A stretch of DNA of 64,000 bases from Paracoccus versutus (GTDB taxonomy: Bacteria > Pseudomonadota > Alphaproteobacteria > Rhodobacterales > Rhodobacteraceae): NCBI RefSeq assembly GCF_000763885.1, contig NZ_JRKO01000007.1, positions 47,952 to 111,951 on the forward strand, in the 5' to 3' direction. Made by a program: the position numbers and the translations under genes. Positions 25,397-34,009 of the stretch are shown here, piece by piece. Position 1 is the first letter of the stretch. Every line of letters starts with the position of its first letter. Under the pieces are notes generated by a model. The model saw nothing but the letters and a program-made list of their open reading frames with translations, was not told where the DNA came from and ran no database searches.

Positions 25397-27433
25397 CTAT
25401 GCCCCGGGATTTTTGTAGAGGCCGCGCCAGTCGATGGCCTTGGCGCCGAAGTCGAGGCGACACTTGATCTCGACGCCGTCGACGTCGAAGCCGTTGCGCG
25501 TCTCGATGTAGGCGCCCTGCTGACCCTCGAGATAGGCGTATTCGATGGTGTCGATCTGGTTCGGGCTGGCGGCCAGATACCAGGCGGTCTCGCTGGCGGC
25601 GTCGAGCCGGGGCTCGCTGATCGGCGCGAGGGTGCGGATCGACTGCGGCACCACCTTGCTGCTGTCGGCGGGCACGAGGTTCTGGGCGACCAACTGCTCG
25701 GCCTTCAACTCGAGGGATGCGGGCACAATCAGGAAGGCGGGGCGGATGTTCAGCACGGTCTTTTTGTCGAAGCCGGTCTGCAGCGCCATCGCCGCCCGGG
25801 CCGCCCCCACCGCATCGACGGCCAGCGCCGTGCCGGTCCCGGCGAGGTTCTTGTGGGTGGTGTGGAACAGTGCATTGCCATCGGCCATCGCCGGGTTGGC
25901 GGTGATGATGCCCCAGACGACATCGCTTTCCAGCTGGGCGATGGAATTGCCGTACATCGCCGGGATCCGGGTGAAGGCATCCAGATCATCGTTGATCAGG
26001 GTCTGGCGGGTGATCGCGACCACCCGGCCATAGGTCTTGACCTTGTAGCTTTCCTTGCTCTCGCCGAGCGTGCCGCGCTTGAACTCGCCGCTTTCGCCGA
26101 CCTCCAGCAGCTGCGGGGCCTCGCCCAGTTGCACCCGGTTCATCGCCTTGAAGTCGGTGGCGAGCACCTGGCGGCAGAACAGCATGAAGGTGCGGGGATA
26201 GGTCTCGTAGGCCTGGCGCAGGGTCTTGTTTGTGACGGCGGACAGGATTTCGGGGAAGTCGGAGGTGGAATGCAACGACCGCGTCGCCACCTCGTCGCGC
26301 GACAGGCCGCGCGTGTTCACCCCGGCATTGGTCAGGCTTTCGCGGGCCAGTTCCAGAAGCGACATGCCGCGGTACTGGCGGGCAGAGTCGTCCAGTTGGA
26401 ACAGCGTCGGGCTGTAGCGGTGCAGCAGCGCATTGGCCACGGCGTCGCGGCGGGTCACGCGTTCATCCCTGCCGCCGAGCGGGATCGACACATGGGGGAA
26501 GGTCCGGGTCTCGTCCGACCTCGCGGCAACTTGGTCGAGGATCAGGCGGCGGGATTCATCGACTGTGACACCGCGCTTGACCAGATCCTCGGCAAAGCCG
26601 CGCTCGAGGTTCAGCCGACCTGCCAGATCGTAGATCGTGGAGACGCGGTCGCGTTCGCCCTCGCGGGCGCGGGTGGCGATGGCTTCGGTATCCAGGGCCT
26701 CGGGCTTGGGGGCCTTGGGCTGGCTGCGCGTCTCAGCCGCGCGCGTCTGCGCCTCAGTCGCGCCGGTCTTGTCGTCGGGCATGGTGATCTCCTCGGTCGC
26801 TGCCGTATCGGTTGTGTCGTCGGCCGGTGCGGCCGGGGTCGTCTTTTCGGTCATCGGAGGTGCTCCTTCGCTGGTTTGGGCGTCCCGGCGATGGAGGACG
26901 CAGTCGTGATGTTCGCCCTTGGCGCGGAAGCCCGCCGCGGGATCGGCGCCGACCGGCACGGCCGAAATCTCGAACGGGGTCCAGTCCACGGCCCGCCAAA
27001 GCTCGCGTCCGCCATCGGGCTTGGAGATGTCGAACCGGTGGACCTGGTAGCCGATCGAGACGGCTCGGATGTGCCCGGCCTGAATGTCGCGCCAGATCGG
27101 CTCGACATCGGCGCGCCCGCTGATCCGCACCTGCGCGATGCCACGACCGTTCTCGATCCGGGCCGAACCGGGCACGACCGAGCCGATGACGGCGTCGAGC
27201 GTGTCGATTTCGTGCACCTTCAGGAACGGCGCGCCCGCGTTCAGCCGTTCGAGCCTCACATGGGCGGGGTCGAGGCTCAGCTCCTCGTCATAGGGCTCGC
27301 CGAAGAAACTGGCGCGGCGGACGCGCGCGCCTGCCGACCAGATCACCTCGACGGTGCGCGCGTCATTATCGACGCTGTTTGGCGCAAGCTCCGCCGACCG
27401 GCGCAGGGCCGGCAGTTCGATCATTGTGTCCAT
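25397..27433 (-). CDS. Prohead protease-major capsid protein fusion
   Basis: This 678-residue protein is read from the ATG at 27433. Residues about 1-180 resemble an S78-like prohead protease (GAPFLKVHEIDTLDAVIGS with His near residue 73, then HIRAVSIGYQVHRF with Ser near 128). A low-complexity Ala/Thr/Glu linker (about 190-270) resembles a scaffold or delta region. Residues about 290-678 match an HK97-type major capsid protein. The fused form would self-process during prohead maturation. I see no separate capsid start. Confidence 0.9.
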   Translation of the reverse strand: MDTMIELPALRRSAELAPNSVDNDARTVEVIWSAGARVRRASFFGEPYDEELSLDPAHVRLERLNAGAPFLKVHEIDTLDAVIGSVVPGSARIENGRGIAQVRISGRADVEPIWRDIQAGHIRAVSIGYQVHRFDISKPDGGRELWRAVDWTPFEISAVPVGADPAAGFRAKGEHHDCVLHRRDAQTSEGAPPMTEKTTPAAPADDTTDTAATEEITMPDDKTGATEAQTRAAETRSQPKAPKPEALDTEAIATRAREGERDRVSTIYDLAGRLNLERGFAEDLVKRGVTVDESRRLILDQVAARSDETRTFPHVSIPLGGRDERVTRRDAVANALLHRYSPTLFQLDDSARQYRGMSLLELARESLTNAGVNTRGLSRDEVATRSLHSTSDFPEILSAVTNKTLRQAYETYPRTFMLFCRQVLATDFKAMNRVQLGEAPQLLEVGESGEFKRGTLGESKESYKVKTYGRVVAITRQTLINDDLDAFTRIPAMYGNSIAQLESDVVWGIITANPAMADGNALFHTTHKNLAGTGTALAVDAVGAARAAMALQTGFDKKTVLNIRPAFLIVPASLELKAEQLVAQNLVPADSSKVVPQSIRTLAPISEPRLDAASETAWYLAASPNQIDTIEYAYLEGQQGAYIETRNGFDVDGVEIKCRLDFGAKAIDWRGLYKNPGA

Positions 27434-27437
27434 GGGG

Positions 27438-28958
27438 TCAGTCCTGTTGGTCGGCCTGCGCCGGTGTGGTTTCCGGATCGGCGGGTGCTGTCGGGTCGCC
27501 CGCCTGCGCGCTGCCGGTCTTGGTGACGCGGCGCGGATCGCTGTCGAGCACGAGGCCGAGGCCATCGAGCTTGGCGTTGGTCGCAGCGATCTCGGCCAGC
27601 ACCGCATCCGGGTTATGGCCCTGCCGCGCAATGGCCTGCGCCAGCGTCATCGTGCCGGTCCGGATCGCCAGCAGGTCGGCCATCGCATCCTTGTAGGGAT
27701 CAACGGCGTCGAACTTCGGCGGCGACCATTCGACCGGCACGATGGGCGACGGGATCTGCCCCGCCGCCCAAGCGGCCTCGGTGAACCAGCGCCAAACCGG
27801 GGCGCAGAACATCGGGATGAACAGTTGCCACTGCACAGCGTCGATCTGGCGGCGGAACTCCACGAGCCCCGCCCTGATCGAGGAATAGTTGACCTGGCTG
27901 AGGTCCCCGGTCAGCAGCTCGTAGGGCACCCGGAACCCGGCCGAGATCGTGTGCAGGCTGGCCCGCTTGTATTCGCCGTAGCCGCCGGTGGCAGCGGGCT
28001 GGTTGAAGCGGATGTCCTTGCCGCCGCGCGCATAGGCGATCAGCCCCGGCTCGAACTGCTCCACGCGGTTGCCGTCGGCATCGACCACCGACGGCGCGAT
28101 GCCCTGTTGCGCCTCGTCGTCACCGAAGACGATGGCGGTCACGCAGGCCTCGGTCTTCTTGCGGACCAGTTCCGCCACCTCGTAATCGTCGAGATCGCGC
28201 AAGCTGCGGATCACCGGCGCGCCCCAGGGGACGCCGCGCGCCTGCGTGCGCTGCTTCTCGTAGACATGGGCGATCTCTGACGCTGGCACCGGGCGGCTCT
28301 GCAATCCGTTCTGCAAGGCGCCGTAGGCGTCGCCGGGATGTTCGGCATGCAGCCAGTAGGCGCGGCGCTTGCCGACCGGGTCGAACTCGATCCCCTGCAC
28401 AAGTCGTCCCGCGCCAAGGGCGCCGGATTTCGTGGCGTCGAGGAAGTCGGCCTCCAGCACCTGCAATTGCAGCGGCACAGGCAGACCGTCGCTGGCCCGC
28501 CGCAGGCGGCGGCGCACCAGCACTTCGCCCGCCTCGACCATCTCGCGGCAGATCAGCGTCTGCAGGCCGTAGAAGTCGAGCTGGCCATCGGCGTCGCACT
28601 CCGCCGTCCATCTTTCGAAGAGCGCATCGACCTTGCGGTCCAGCGTGTCGTCGCCGCTGGCGGCGCGCGGCATGATGCCCGCACCGATGATGTTGTTCAC
28701 CAGCACCGCCACGGCCTTGGCCGCATGCGGGTTGTTGCGCACGAGATCGCGCATCCGGTCGCGCAGCAGGGCCCCGGCGACGCCGATCTCGGTGTCGGCC
28801 GAGGAGCCCGGCGCGCGCCAGCCGTCCGTCCGTCGCCCTTTCGCGGCCCCGTCATAGCCGCGCGTCAGGGTCTCGAAGGCCTGACGGGCCAACACGCGGC
28901 GCGCGGCCATGCGCGGCGCCACCGTGGCGATGGCGTGATCGAACCAGGTCGCGGACAT
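27438..28958 (-). CDS. Phage portal protein, lambda family
   Basis: This 506-residue protein has the lambda-family portal pattern: RDLVRNNPHAAKAVAVLVNN near residue 70, GLPVPLQLQVLEADFLD near 160-175, and VNYSSIRAGLVEFRRQIDAVQ near 365. It forms the dodecameric DNA channel at the capsid vertex. It starts at the gpW-like gene's stop and ends 4 nt before the protease-capsid fusion. Confidence 0.95.
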   Translation of the reverse strand: MSATWFDHAIATVAPRMAARRVLARQAFETLTRGYDGAAKGRRTDGWRAPGSSADTEIGVAGALLRDRMRDLVRNNPHAAKAVAVLVNNIIGAGIMPRAASGDDTLDRKVDALFERWTAECDADGQLDFYGLQTLICREMVEAGEVLVRRRLRRASDGLPVPLQLQVLEADFLDATKSGALGAGRLVQGIEFDPVGKRRAYWLHAEHPGDAYGALQNGLQSRPVPASEIAHVYEKQRTQARGVPWGAPVIRSLRDLDDYEVAELVRKKTEACVTAIVFGDDEAQQGIAPSVVDADGNRVEQFEPGLIAYARGGKDIRFNQPAATGGYGEYKRASLHTISAGFRVPYELLTGDLSQVNYSSIRAGLVEFRRQIDAVQWQLFIPMFCAPVWRWFTEAAWAAGQIPSPIVPVEWSPPKFDAVDPYKDAMADLLAIRTGTMTLAQAIARQGHNPDAVLAEIAATNAKLDGLGLVLDSDPRRVTKTGSAQAGDPTAPADPETTPAQADQQD

Positions 28959-29164
28959 CAGCGATCCCCGCGGCTAAAACCCGCGAGCCCGGCCACCGGA
29001 AGCGGTCGGGTCGTCCCGGCGATGGCGCGCTCGATGGTGCGGATGCGGGCGAGCAGGTCCTCGGCCGAACCGTAGTCGACTGACTTGCCGTCATAGCTCA
29101 CCCGGGTCGTGCCGCTGGCATAGGCGCGGCGCAGAGCCGAGAGCTCCGTTTCCGTCCAGTCCAT
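28958..29164 (-). CDS. gpW-like head-tail joining protein
   Basis: This 68-residue protein begins MDWTETELSALRRAYASGTT and has the gpW-type beta hairpin VSYDGKSVDYGSAEDLLARI. It matches small lambda-like gpW proteins located between terminase and portal. Its stop overlaps the portal start by 1 nt. Confidence 0.88.
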   Translation of the reverse strand: MDWTETELSALRRAYASGTTRVSYDGKSVDYGSAEDLLARIRTIERAIAGTTRPLPVAGLAGFSRGDR

Positions 29165-29246
29165 GCCCTTCGCTCCCGCTCAGTGCGTTCGTTCCCTTGC
29201 GACGCTCCACTGAAGCCTCGCATCCGCTGCGCGGATCGGTCCTCAC

Positions 29247-31247
29247 TCAGAACCATCCTCCGCGCCGCCCGATCCAGTCGGAGCGGCGCTTGCCCTGCGG
29301 GGCCTGTCCCGGCCGGTTGATCTGCCCGGCGGGATCGGTGTCGGTGGGGGCGGCCCCGAGCTGATCCTCGAGGTCGCGCCATTTCTCGTCGGGCCAGCGA
29401 TCCGCGCCCGCGATCCAGGCGGCGGCGCGGGCGTAGACCCGGCAGTCCAGCGCCTCGTTGCGCTCGCGCAGCTTCTGCCATTCCAGCCTGGCGAAGCCGC
29501 GCTTGGTGCGCACCGTCACCAGCTGTTCGGCGACGAACTGCTTCAGCCATTCGTTTTCGACCCAGTGCGGCAGGTGCACCGAGCCGGGCGGGAACGCCGC
29601 CCCGTCGGCCATCTCCTCCTCAGTCGGCCGTTCCAGCCGCAGGAAGCGATAGGTCTCGGCCTTGAAGGTCGACACCGCCACGGTCCAGAGCCGCGCCCCG
29701 CGCCGGAGGCGTTTGCCGCCCTCGGTCGCGTCCACGAAGGTCGGCCCCGACACCGGGCTCGAGCGGTTGAACCCCTCGACGCCTTTGACCGGCGACACCT
29801 GCGCGAACCCCTGTGCCCGCGACCAGGAATAGACCGCCGGGGCCTCGTACCCGGTGTCGATCGCGAGCCGCGCGATCCTGAGATGCGCGCCGCGTTCGTG
29901 CGGCCAGCTTCGATCCAGCAGCGCGGTCAGTTCCGACCACGCGTCGTGCCGATCCGGCCCGCCCTCGATCACGGCGTGATCGACCAGCCAGCTTTCCAAG
30001 CCACGACCCCAGGCCCAGACATCGACCTCGATCCGGTCCTTCTGCACATCGGCCCCGGCGGTCAGGAACAGCCCACCCGCTGGCACGGTGCCGGATTTCC
30101 AGCGCTCGCGCCGGTCGTAGAGCCGCTGCCAGTCCGGCGCTTCGCCGGTTTCGACCCAAGTTTCGCCAAGGATCGTGTTGCGAAACGCCTTGATCGCCTC
30201 GTCCGACCCTTGGGCTGCTTCCCATGACCGCACGATCCGCTCCCAGCTCAGCCAGCCGATCGGCGAATAGAGCGCCGAGAGGTGGTACCCGACCGTGGTC
30301 GGATCGGCGGCAACGGCAGTCGCGCGCCATTCGCCAGCCTCCAGCATCGCCGTCTTGTGATGCTCGCCGATGGGCGCATCACATCCTTCGCATTGATATT
30401 CTGCCGTTTCCGGGCGGCCCTTCTGCCAGCGCAGCCGATCGAACTTCAGCCACTGCATCGCGCCGCAATGCGGGCATGGCACGAAGAACCGGCGCTGGTC
30501 GCTGGCCTCGTATTCCCGCTCGATCCGGCTCAGCCCCCGGATGGTGGGTGTCGAGACCAGGAACACCTTGCGGCGATGTGCGAAGGTCAGCGACCGGGCT
30601 TCCGCCAACGTGACCGGATCGCCTTCCTCGTCGGCCGAGGCTGGATAGGCGTCGACCTCGTCGAGGAAGATGTACCGCGCCGGTGTGGAGCGCAGCCCGA
30701 CCGCCGAGTTCGCCCCGGTCATGATCAGGATGCCGCCCGCGAATTCCTTCGACAGCATCGTGTTGCCCGCGTCGCGGGACCGGGCGGGCTTCACCCGGTC
30801 CCGCAGCTCCGGGCTCTCGTCGATCAGCGGGTCGATCCGCTGGCGCGAGTTGCGCTTTGCCAGATCCACCGTCGGCTGGACGGCCAGCATCGGCCCCGGC
30901 GCCTGGTGGATGGCGAACCCGATCCAGTTGTTGCCCGCCTCGGTCGCGCCGACCTGCGCGGCCTTCATGAACACGATCCGCTGCATGGGATCGCCCGGCG
31001 ACAGCCGGTCCATGATCTCGCGCATGTAGGGCGTGCGCAACGTGCGATACCGCCCCGGTTCGGCCGAGGCGCGGCCCGAGAGCATCCGGTGCCGGTCGGC
31101 CCACTGCGAGACGGTCAGGTCCGGATCTGGCGTCAGCCCCGCGCCCCAGGTGCGCAGGATTTCCGCCGCGCCGTCGAAGTCGGTCAGATCACCGTTATCG
31201 GAAGTCAGGCCGGACCTCGGCAAGTTCGTCGAGGTGGGCACGGACAT
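29247..31247 (-). CDS. Terminase large subunit, GpA family
   Basis: This 666-residue protein matches the GpA-type large terminase. The N-terminal ATPase has IVFMKAAQVGATEAGNNWIG (Walker A-like) near residue 90, the Walker B-like IFLDEVDAYPAS near 195, and a zinc-like CPHCGAMQW ... CEGCDAP element near 260-290. The C-terminal nuclease part has IDTGYEAPAVYSW near 465. It packages DNA into proheads. It overlaps the small subunit gene by 53 nt. Confidence 0.95.
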   Translation of the reverse strand: MSVPTSTNLPRSGLTSDNGDLTDFDGAAEILRTWGAGLTPDPDLTVSQWADRHRMLSGRASAEPGRYRTLRTPYMREIMDRLSPGDPMQRIVFMKAAQVGATEAGNNWIGFAIHQAPGPMLAVQPTVDLAKRNSRQRIDPLIDESPELRDRVKPARSRDAGNTMLSKEFAGGILIMTGANSAVGLRSTPARYIFLDEVDAYPASADEEGDPVTLAEARSLTFAHRRKVFLVSTPTIRGLSRIEREYEASDQRRFFVPCPHCGAMQWLKFDRLRWQKGRPETAEYQCEGCDAPIGEHHKTAMLEAGEWRATAVAADPTTVGYHLSALYSPIGWLSWERIVRSWEAAQGSDEAIKAFRNTILGETWVETGEAPDWQRLYDRRERWKSGTVPAGGLFLTAGADVQKDRIEVDVWAWGRGLESWLVDHAVIEGGPDRHDAWSELTALLDRSWPHERGAHLRIARLAIDTGYEAPAVYSWSRAQGFAQVSPVKGVEGFNRSSPVSGPTFVDATEGGKRLRRGARLWTVAVSTFKAETYRFLRLERPTEEEMADGAAFPPGSVHLPHWVENEWLKQFVAEQLVTVRTKRGFARLEWQKLRERNEALDCRVYARAAAWIAGADRWPDEKWRDLEDQLGAAPTDTDPAGQINRPGQAPQGKRRSDWIGRRGGWF

Positions 31248-31755
31248 GTTTCTCCAGGACCTTCTGCATGGCGGCTGGCTCGACGCCCAGATCGGCCGCC
31301 ATCAGCGCCGCCGCGCGCGCAGGCCAGTTCACCCAAGCGTCCCGCACCTCCCGCGCCAGGCGGAACACCAGCGACAGCGCCCGGGCCCGCTCGATCAACT
31401 CCCCCTTCAGCTTCTGGAGCCGGATGCGCCGCTCCTGCGCCTTCAGCACCTCGTTCGCCGTCTTCGCCTGCAGGAAGGTCGTGCCGCCGCCGACCGCCGG
31501 GACCGCCAGCCCCTGTTCGCGCAGGGTGTCTCCAACAGCGGCGACCGCCGCCTCGGGGACGGGCTTCAGCTTCGGCGCGGGCGGCTTGCGGGTCTTCGAC
31601 GGGTCCGTCGTCTCGGCGCGCCGCGCGTCGCTGGCGGCCGCGTTGATGCTGCCGTCGGGATAGAGGACCAGCCGTTCGGCCGTCTTCGCCTTCTGGATCG
31701 CGCCGCGCGATAGCCCGACATGCGCGGCGTACTGGCGCTCGCTCATGCCCTGCAT
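31195..31755 (-). CDS. Terminase small subunit
   Basis: This 186-residue protein has an N-terminal helix-turn-helix (MSERQYAAHVGLSRGAIQKA), a Pro/Lys-rich linker, and a helical C-terminus. It matches Nu1-like small terminase subunits, which recognise the packaging site. Its position directly upstream of the large subunit and the 53-nt overlap support this. It is the first gene of the leftward late operon. Confidence 0.85.
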   Translation of the reverse strand: MQGMSERQYAAHVGLSRGAIQKAKTAERLVLYPDGSINAAASDARRAETTDPSKTRKPPAPKLKPVPEAAVAAVGDTLREQGLAVPAVGGGTTFLQAKTANEVLKAQERRIRLQKLKGELIERARALSLVFRLAREVRDAWVNWPARAAALMAADLGVEPAAMQKVLEKHVRAHLDELAEVRPDFR

Positions 31756-31865
31756 CGACGGCTCCGATTATCATTCAGATTCAAGTGCTTATCGAGTTGA
31801 TAAGCCTCGCGGACAGAGGGAATGTCACTCCAACGAAGCGATGCAACTCACCCGGAGCCACCACG

Positions 31866-32138
31866 ATGACCACCCGCCTGAACCCGATCACCACCCCGCG
31901 TCACGAACTCCGCGCCGAGAAGGCGCGCCGGAACAAGGAAGCCGCGCTCGCGGCCTTCATCGGCAAGAAGGCCGAGATCGACGAGATGCTCGCCCGCCTG
32001 CAGGCACTCAGCGACGACCATTTCAACTGCGCCCCCGACGAGGCGGGCTGGGCGATGGTCGGCACCCTCGAACACTACGCCAGCCTTCTGAAGCGCATCA
32101 CCGACAGCGCCTTCGGCGAGGGCGAACACGCCCGCTGA
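31866..32138 (+). CDS. Small conserved phage protein, function unknown
   Basis: This 90-residue protein is read from the ATG at 31866 with GGAG upstream. It is helical and charged, with EKARRNKEAALAAFIGKKAE near residue 19 and an acidic C-terminus. I do not recognise a domain. It is divergent from the terminase genes and followed by the DUF3489 gene on the same strand. Confidence 0.7.
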   Translation: MTTRLNPITTPRHELRAEKARRNKEAALAAFIGKKAEIDEMLARLQALSDDHFNCAPDEAGWAMVGTLEHYASLLKRITDSAFGEGEHAR

Positions 32139-32233
32139 TCTCCGGCACTGCCGGAACTCCCGCCGCGCGCCCTGCGCGGCTCGGGGTCGTAGAAGGCGCC
32201 GCATGACGCGGGCCCGAATACGGAGACGACCCC

Positions 32234-32806
32234 ATGACCAAGCTTTCCGATACCCAAGCCATCATCCTCAGCGCCGCCGCACAGCGCGAGGACCGCATCG
32301 CTCTGCCGCTGCCCGAGAGCCTGCGCGGCGGCGCTGCCGCCAAGGTGGTCGGCGCGATGCTCGCGAAGAACTTCCTGCAGGAGGTCGACGCCGACATGCG
32401 CAATGGCGAGCCCGTCTGGCGCGAGACCGGCGACGGAAACGGCGTCACGCTGGTCGCCACCAACGCAGGCCTCGCCGCCATCGGGATCGAGCCCGAGGAC
32501 GCGAACGCCGCGCCTGCGGGCGCGACGGACGCGCCGACCGAGGAGCCTGCGCCGGACACCCCCACCGAACCGAAGGCTTCGCCCAAAGCGCGCACGCCGC
32601 GCGAGGGCACCAAGCAGGCCACCCTGATCGCCATGCTGCGCGCGCCGGACGGCGCGACCATCGAGGAGATCATGGCCGCGACGGGCTGGCAGTCGCACAC
32701 GGTGCGCGGCGCGATGGCCGGGGCGCTGAAGAAGAAGCTCGGGCTCGAGGTGACTTCGGAGAAGGTCGAGAACCGAGGGCGGGTCTATAGCCTGCCGCGC
32801 GACTAG
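32234..32806 (+). CDS. DUF3489 domain protein
   Basis: In this 190-residue protein, residues 1-90 resemble the N-terminal region of DUF3489 proteins (LSDTQAIILSAAAQREDRIA). A Pro/Thr/Glu-rich linker follows, then a C-terminal winged-helix-like DUF3489 domain (TKQATLIAMLRAPDGATIEE, then IMAATGWQSHTVRG and LKKKLGLEVTSEK). It probably binds nucleic acid; a more specific role is not apparent. A terminator follows 26 nt after the stop. Confidence 0.87.
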   Translation: MTKLSDTQAIILSAAAQREDRIALPLPESLRGGAAAKVVGAMLAKNFLQEVDADMRNGEPVWRETGDGNGVTLVATNAGLAAIGIEPEDANAAPAGATDAPTEEPAPDTPTEPKASPKARTPREGTKQATLIAMLRAPDGATIEEIMAATGWQSHTVRGAMAGALKKKLGLEVTSEKVENRGRVYSLPRD

Positions 32807-32831
32807 CGCCGCGCACCACGCCAGTCGAAAT

Positions 32832-32862
32832 GCCGCCGTCCCTCGGGGCGGCGGCTTCTTTG
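32832..32862 (+). terminator. Rho-independent terminator after the DUF3489 gene
   Basis: A 7-bp GC stem (32832-32838 with 32849-32855) and a 10-nt loop are followed by TTCTTTGT. It separates the rightward DUF3489 gene from the convergent gene ending at 32865. Confidence 0.75.
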
Positions 32863-32864
32863 TC

Positions 32865-33794
32865 TCAAAGCGAAATGTTCCAGTAGTCGAGCACCTTGAG
32901 GACATCATCCCGAGGATAGTGCGGGCCAGCGGATGCTAGATCCTTGCGAATGACGGCCTTCCTGCGGTCTGCCGCGTCCTTGATCCGCGCCGAGAACTTG
33001 GCCGTGCCGAGAGGGAGCGAGGGCCGATCAGGCTTCGGCCAGCTTTCCGGGTAAGCGCCCCAATCCGACCATTCCGCCACCTGCCGCGCGTTGTCTGCGA
33101 CCTCCTCATGGTCACAAGACCAACCGTAGAGTTGCAACGCGCATACGCGCAGCATCATCTTTACTTCGGTCATGACGTCCGTGAATGCCTTTAGTGGCGT
33201 GGGGAGAAGGACCATGTTCGCCACGCAGGAAAAGAAGCGCCGATCCTGCACCACGGCGTTGCTGATCTGATAAGCAGCATCATCCACACCCCATATATGG
33301 CAACATGACCAGTTCGGCCGTTCCCCGGCACGAAGGCCCAATGCGAGCGTCAGTGCCTTGTTCGCGTGAATGTTTCCTTCGAATTTGTGGATGATCGCGC
33401 CCGTCTGCCGATTGCGGTTCATCTGCGGCTCGGACCAGTTCGCCTTATAGAACAGGGCTCGTCTCGCGTGTTCTGGATACCAGACGGAAAGATACTCGAA
33501 TGTTCGCGGATCGACCCATCGCGCAGTCCTCTCGATCAACCCCATCACGTCTCCGAGGCCGAGCTCTCGCCGCAACGCCTCTAGGCCGTCTGGAAGCAAG
33601 TCGGCGGCGTCGCTATTTCCTTCTTCCTCTTGGTTCTGCAGCACTACAATCTCGATCCCAAATCTCTGGGCGGCAAAATAGATCAGCCGCCGTCTCCAAC
33701 TCGGAGAAACCATAGGATCTGAGTGGTATAGCGGCAACTTGGAAACCGCTTCGTGGTGTCGGCCTAACGCTGGTGTTCCTTGTCCATGGCGCAT
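32865..33794 (-). CDS. Putative HNH-like nuclease downstream of phage methyltransferases
   Basis: This frame of about 309 residues is read from the ATG at 33794 (GAGG upstream; overlaps the DUF7220 gene by 31 nt), with an alternative ATG at 33713. It contains GNIHANKALTLALGL near residue 150, then a Cys-His-Ile-Trp element (NWSCCHIWG) and downstream CVANMVLLPTPLKAFTD, followed by LQLYGW. That spacing resembles HNH-like predicted nucleases with CHIW and NLVLLP blocks. I cannot see an unambiguous third catalytic His. Its base composition looks lower in GC than its neighbours. Position after two methyltransferase genes suggests a restriction-like role; this is inference. Confidence 0.55.
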   Translation of the reverse strand: MRHGQGTPALGRHHEAVSKLPLYHSDPMVSPSWRRRLIYFAAQRFGIEIVVLQNQEEEGNSDAADLLPDGLEALRRELGLGDVMGLIERTARWVDPRTFEYLSVWYPEHARRALFYKANWSEPQMNRNRQTGAIIHKFEGNIHANKALTLALGLRAGERPNWSCCHIWGVDDAAYQISNAVVQDRRFFSCVANMVLLPTPLKAFTDVMTEVKMMLRVCALQLYGWSCDHEEVADNARQVAEWSDWGAYPESWPKPDRPSLPLGTAKFSARIKDAADRRKAVIRKDLASAGPHYPRDDVLKVLDYWNISL

Positions 33795-34000
33795 CGGATC
33801 GCCTCGAACACCCGCCGCAGGGCGAAGGATCGTGCGATGCTCACCACGGTGAACACCGCGCCCATCTTCAGGTTCTGCGCCAGCGTCGTGTGCAGCCCGA
33901 AGATCGGGAAGATCAGGATCTGCGTGACCACCGCGACGCCGTAGCCGACGATCACGTTGGCGACGGACTCGACCAGCGACATGGCACGCGATTGCTTCAT
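33764..34000 (-). CDS. DUF7220 small phage membrane protein
   Basis: This 78-residue protein begins MKQSRAMSLVESVANVIVGY and has two hydrophobic helices (about 12-32 and 44-60), ending in a short basic/acidic tail. It matches DUF7220 in sequence pattern and length. Function unknown; such genes are common beside phage methyltransferase genes. Confidence 0.85.
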   Translation of the reverse strand: MKQSRAMSLVESVANVIVGYGVAVVTQILIFPIFGLHTTLAQNLKMGAVFTVVSIARSFALRRVFEAIRCAMDKEHQR

Positions 34001-34009
34001 GCCGCTGCC

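Noticed and set aside
24830..27526. 898-codon open frame on the plus strand across the capsid region
   Set aside because: It is antisense to HNH, capsid and protease genes with clear families and has shadow-like composition.
9225..31755. A gene transfer agent cluster
   Set aside because: The tail genes resemble RcGTA, but the set includes a GpA-type terminase, lambda-type portal, lysis genes, replication genes and a recombinase, so a prophage is the better explanation.
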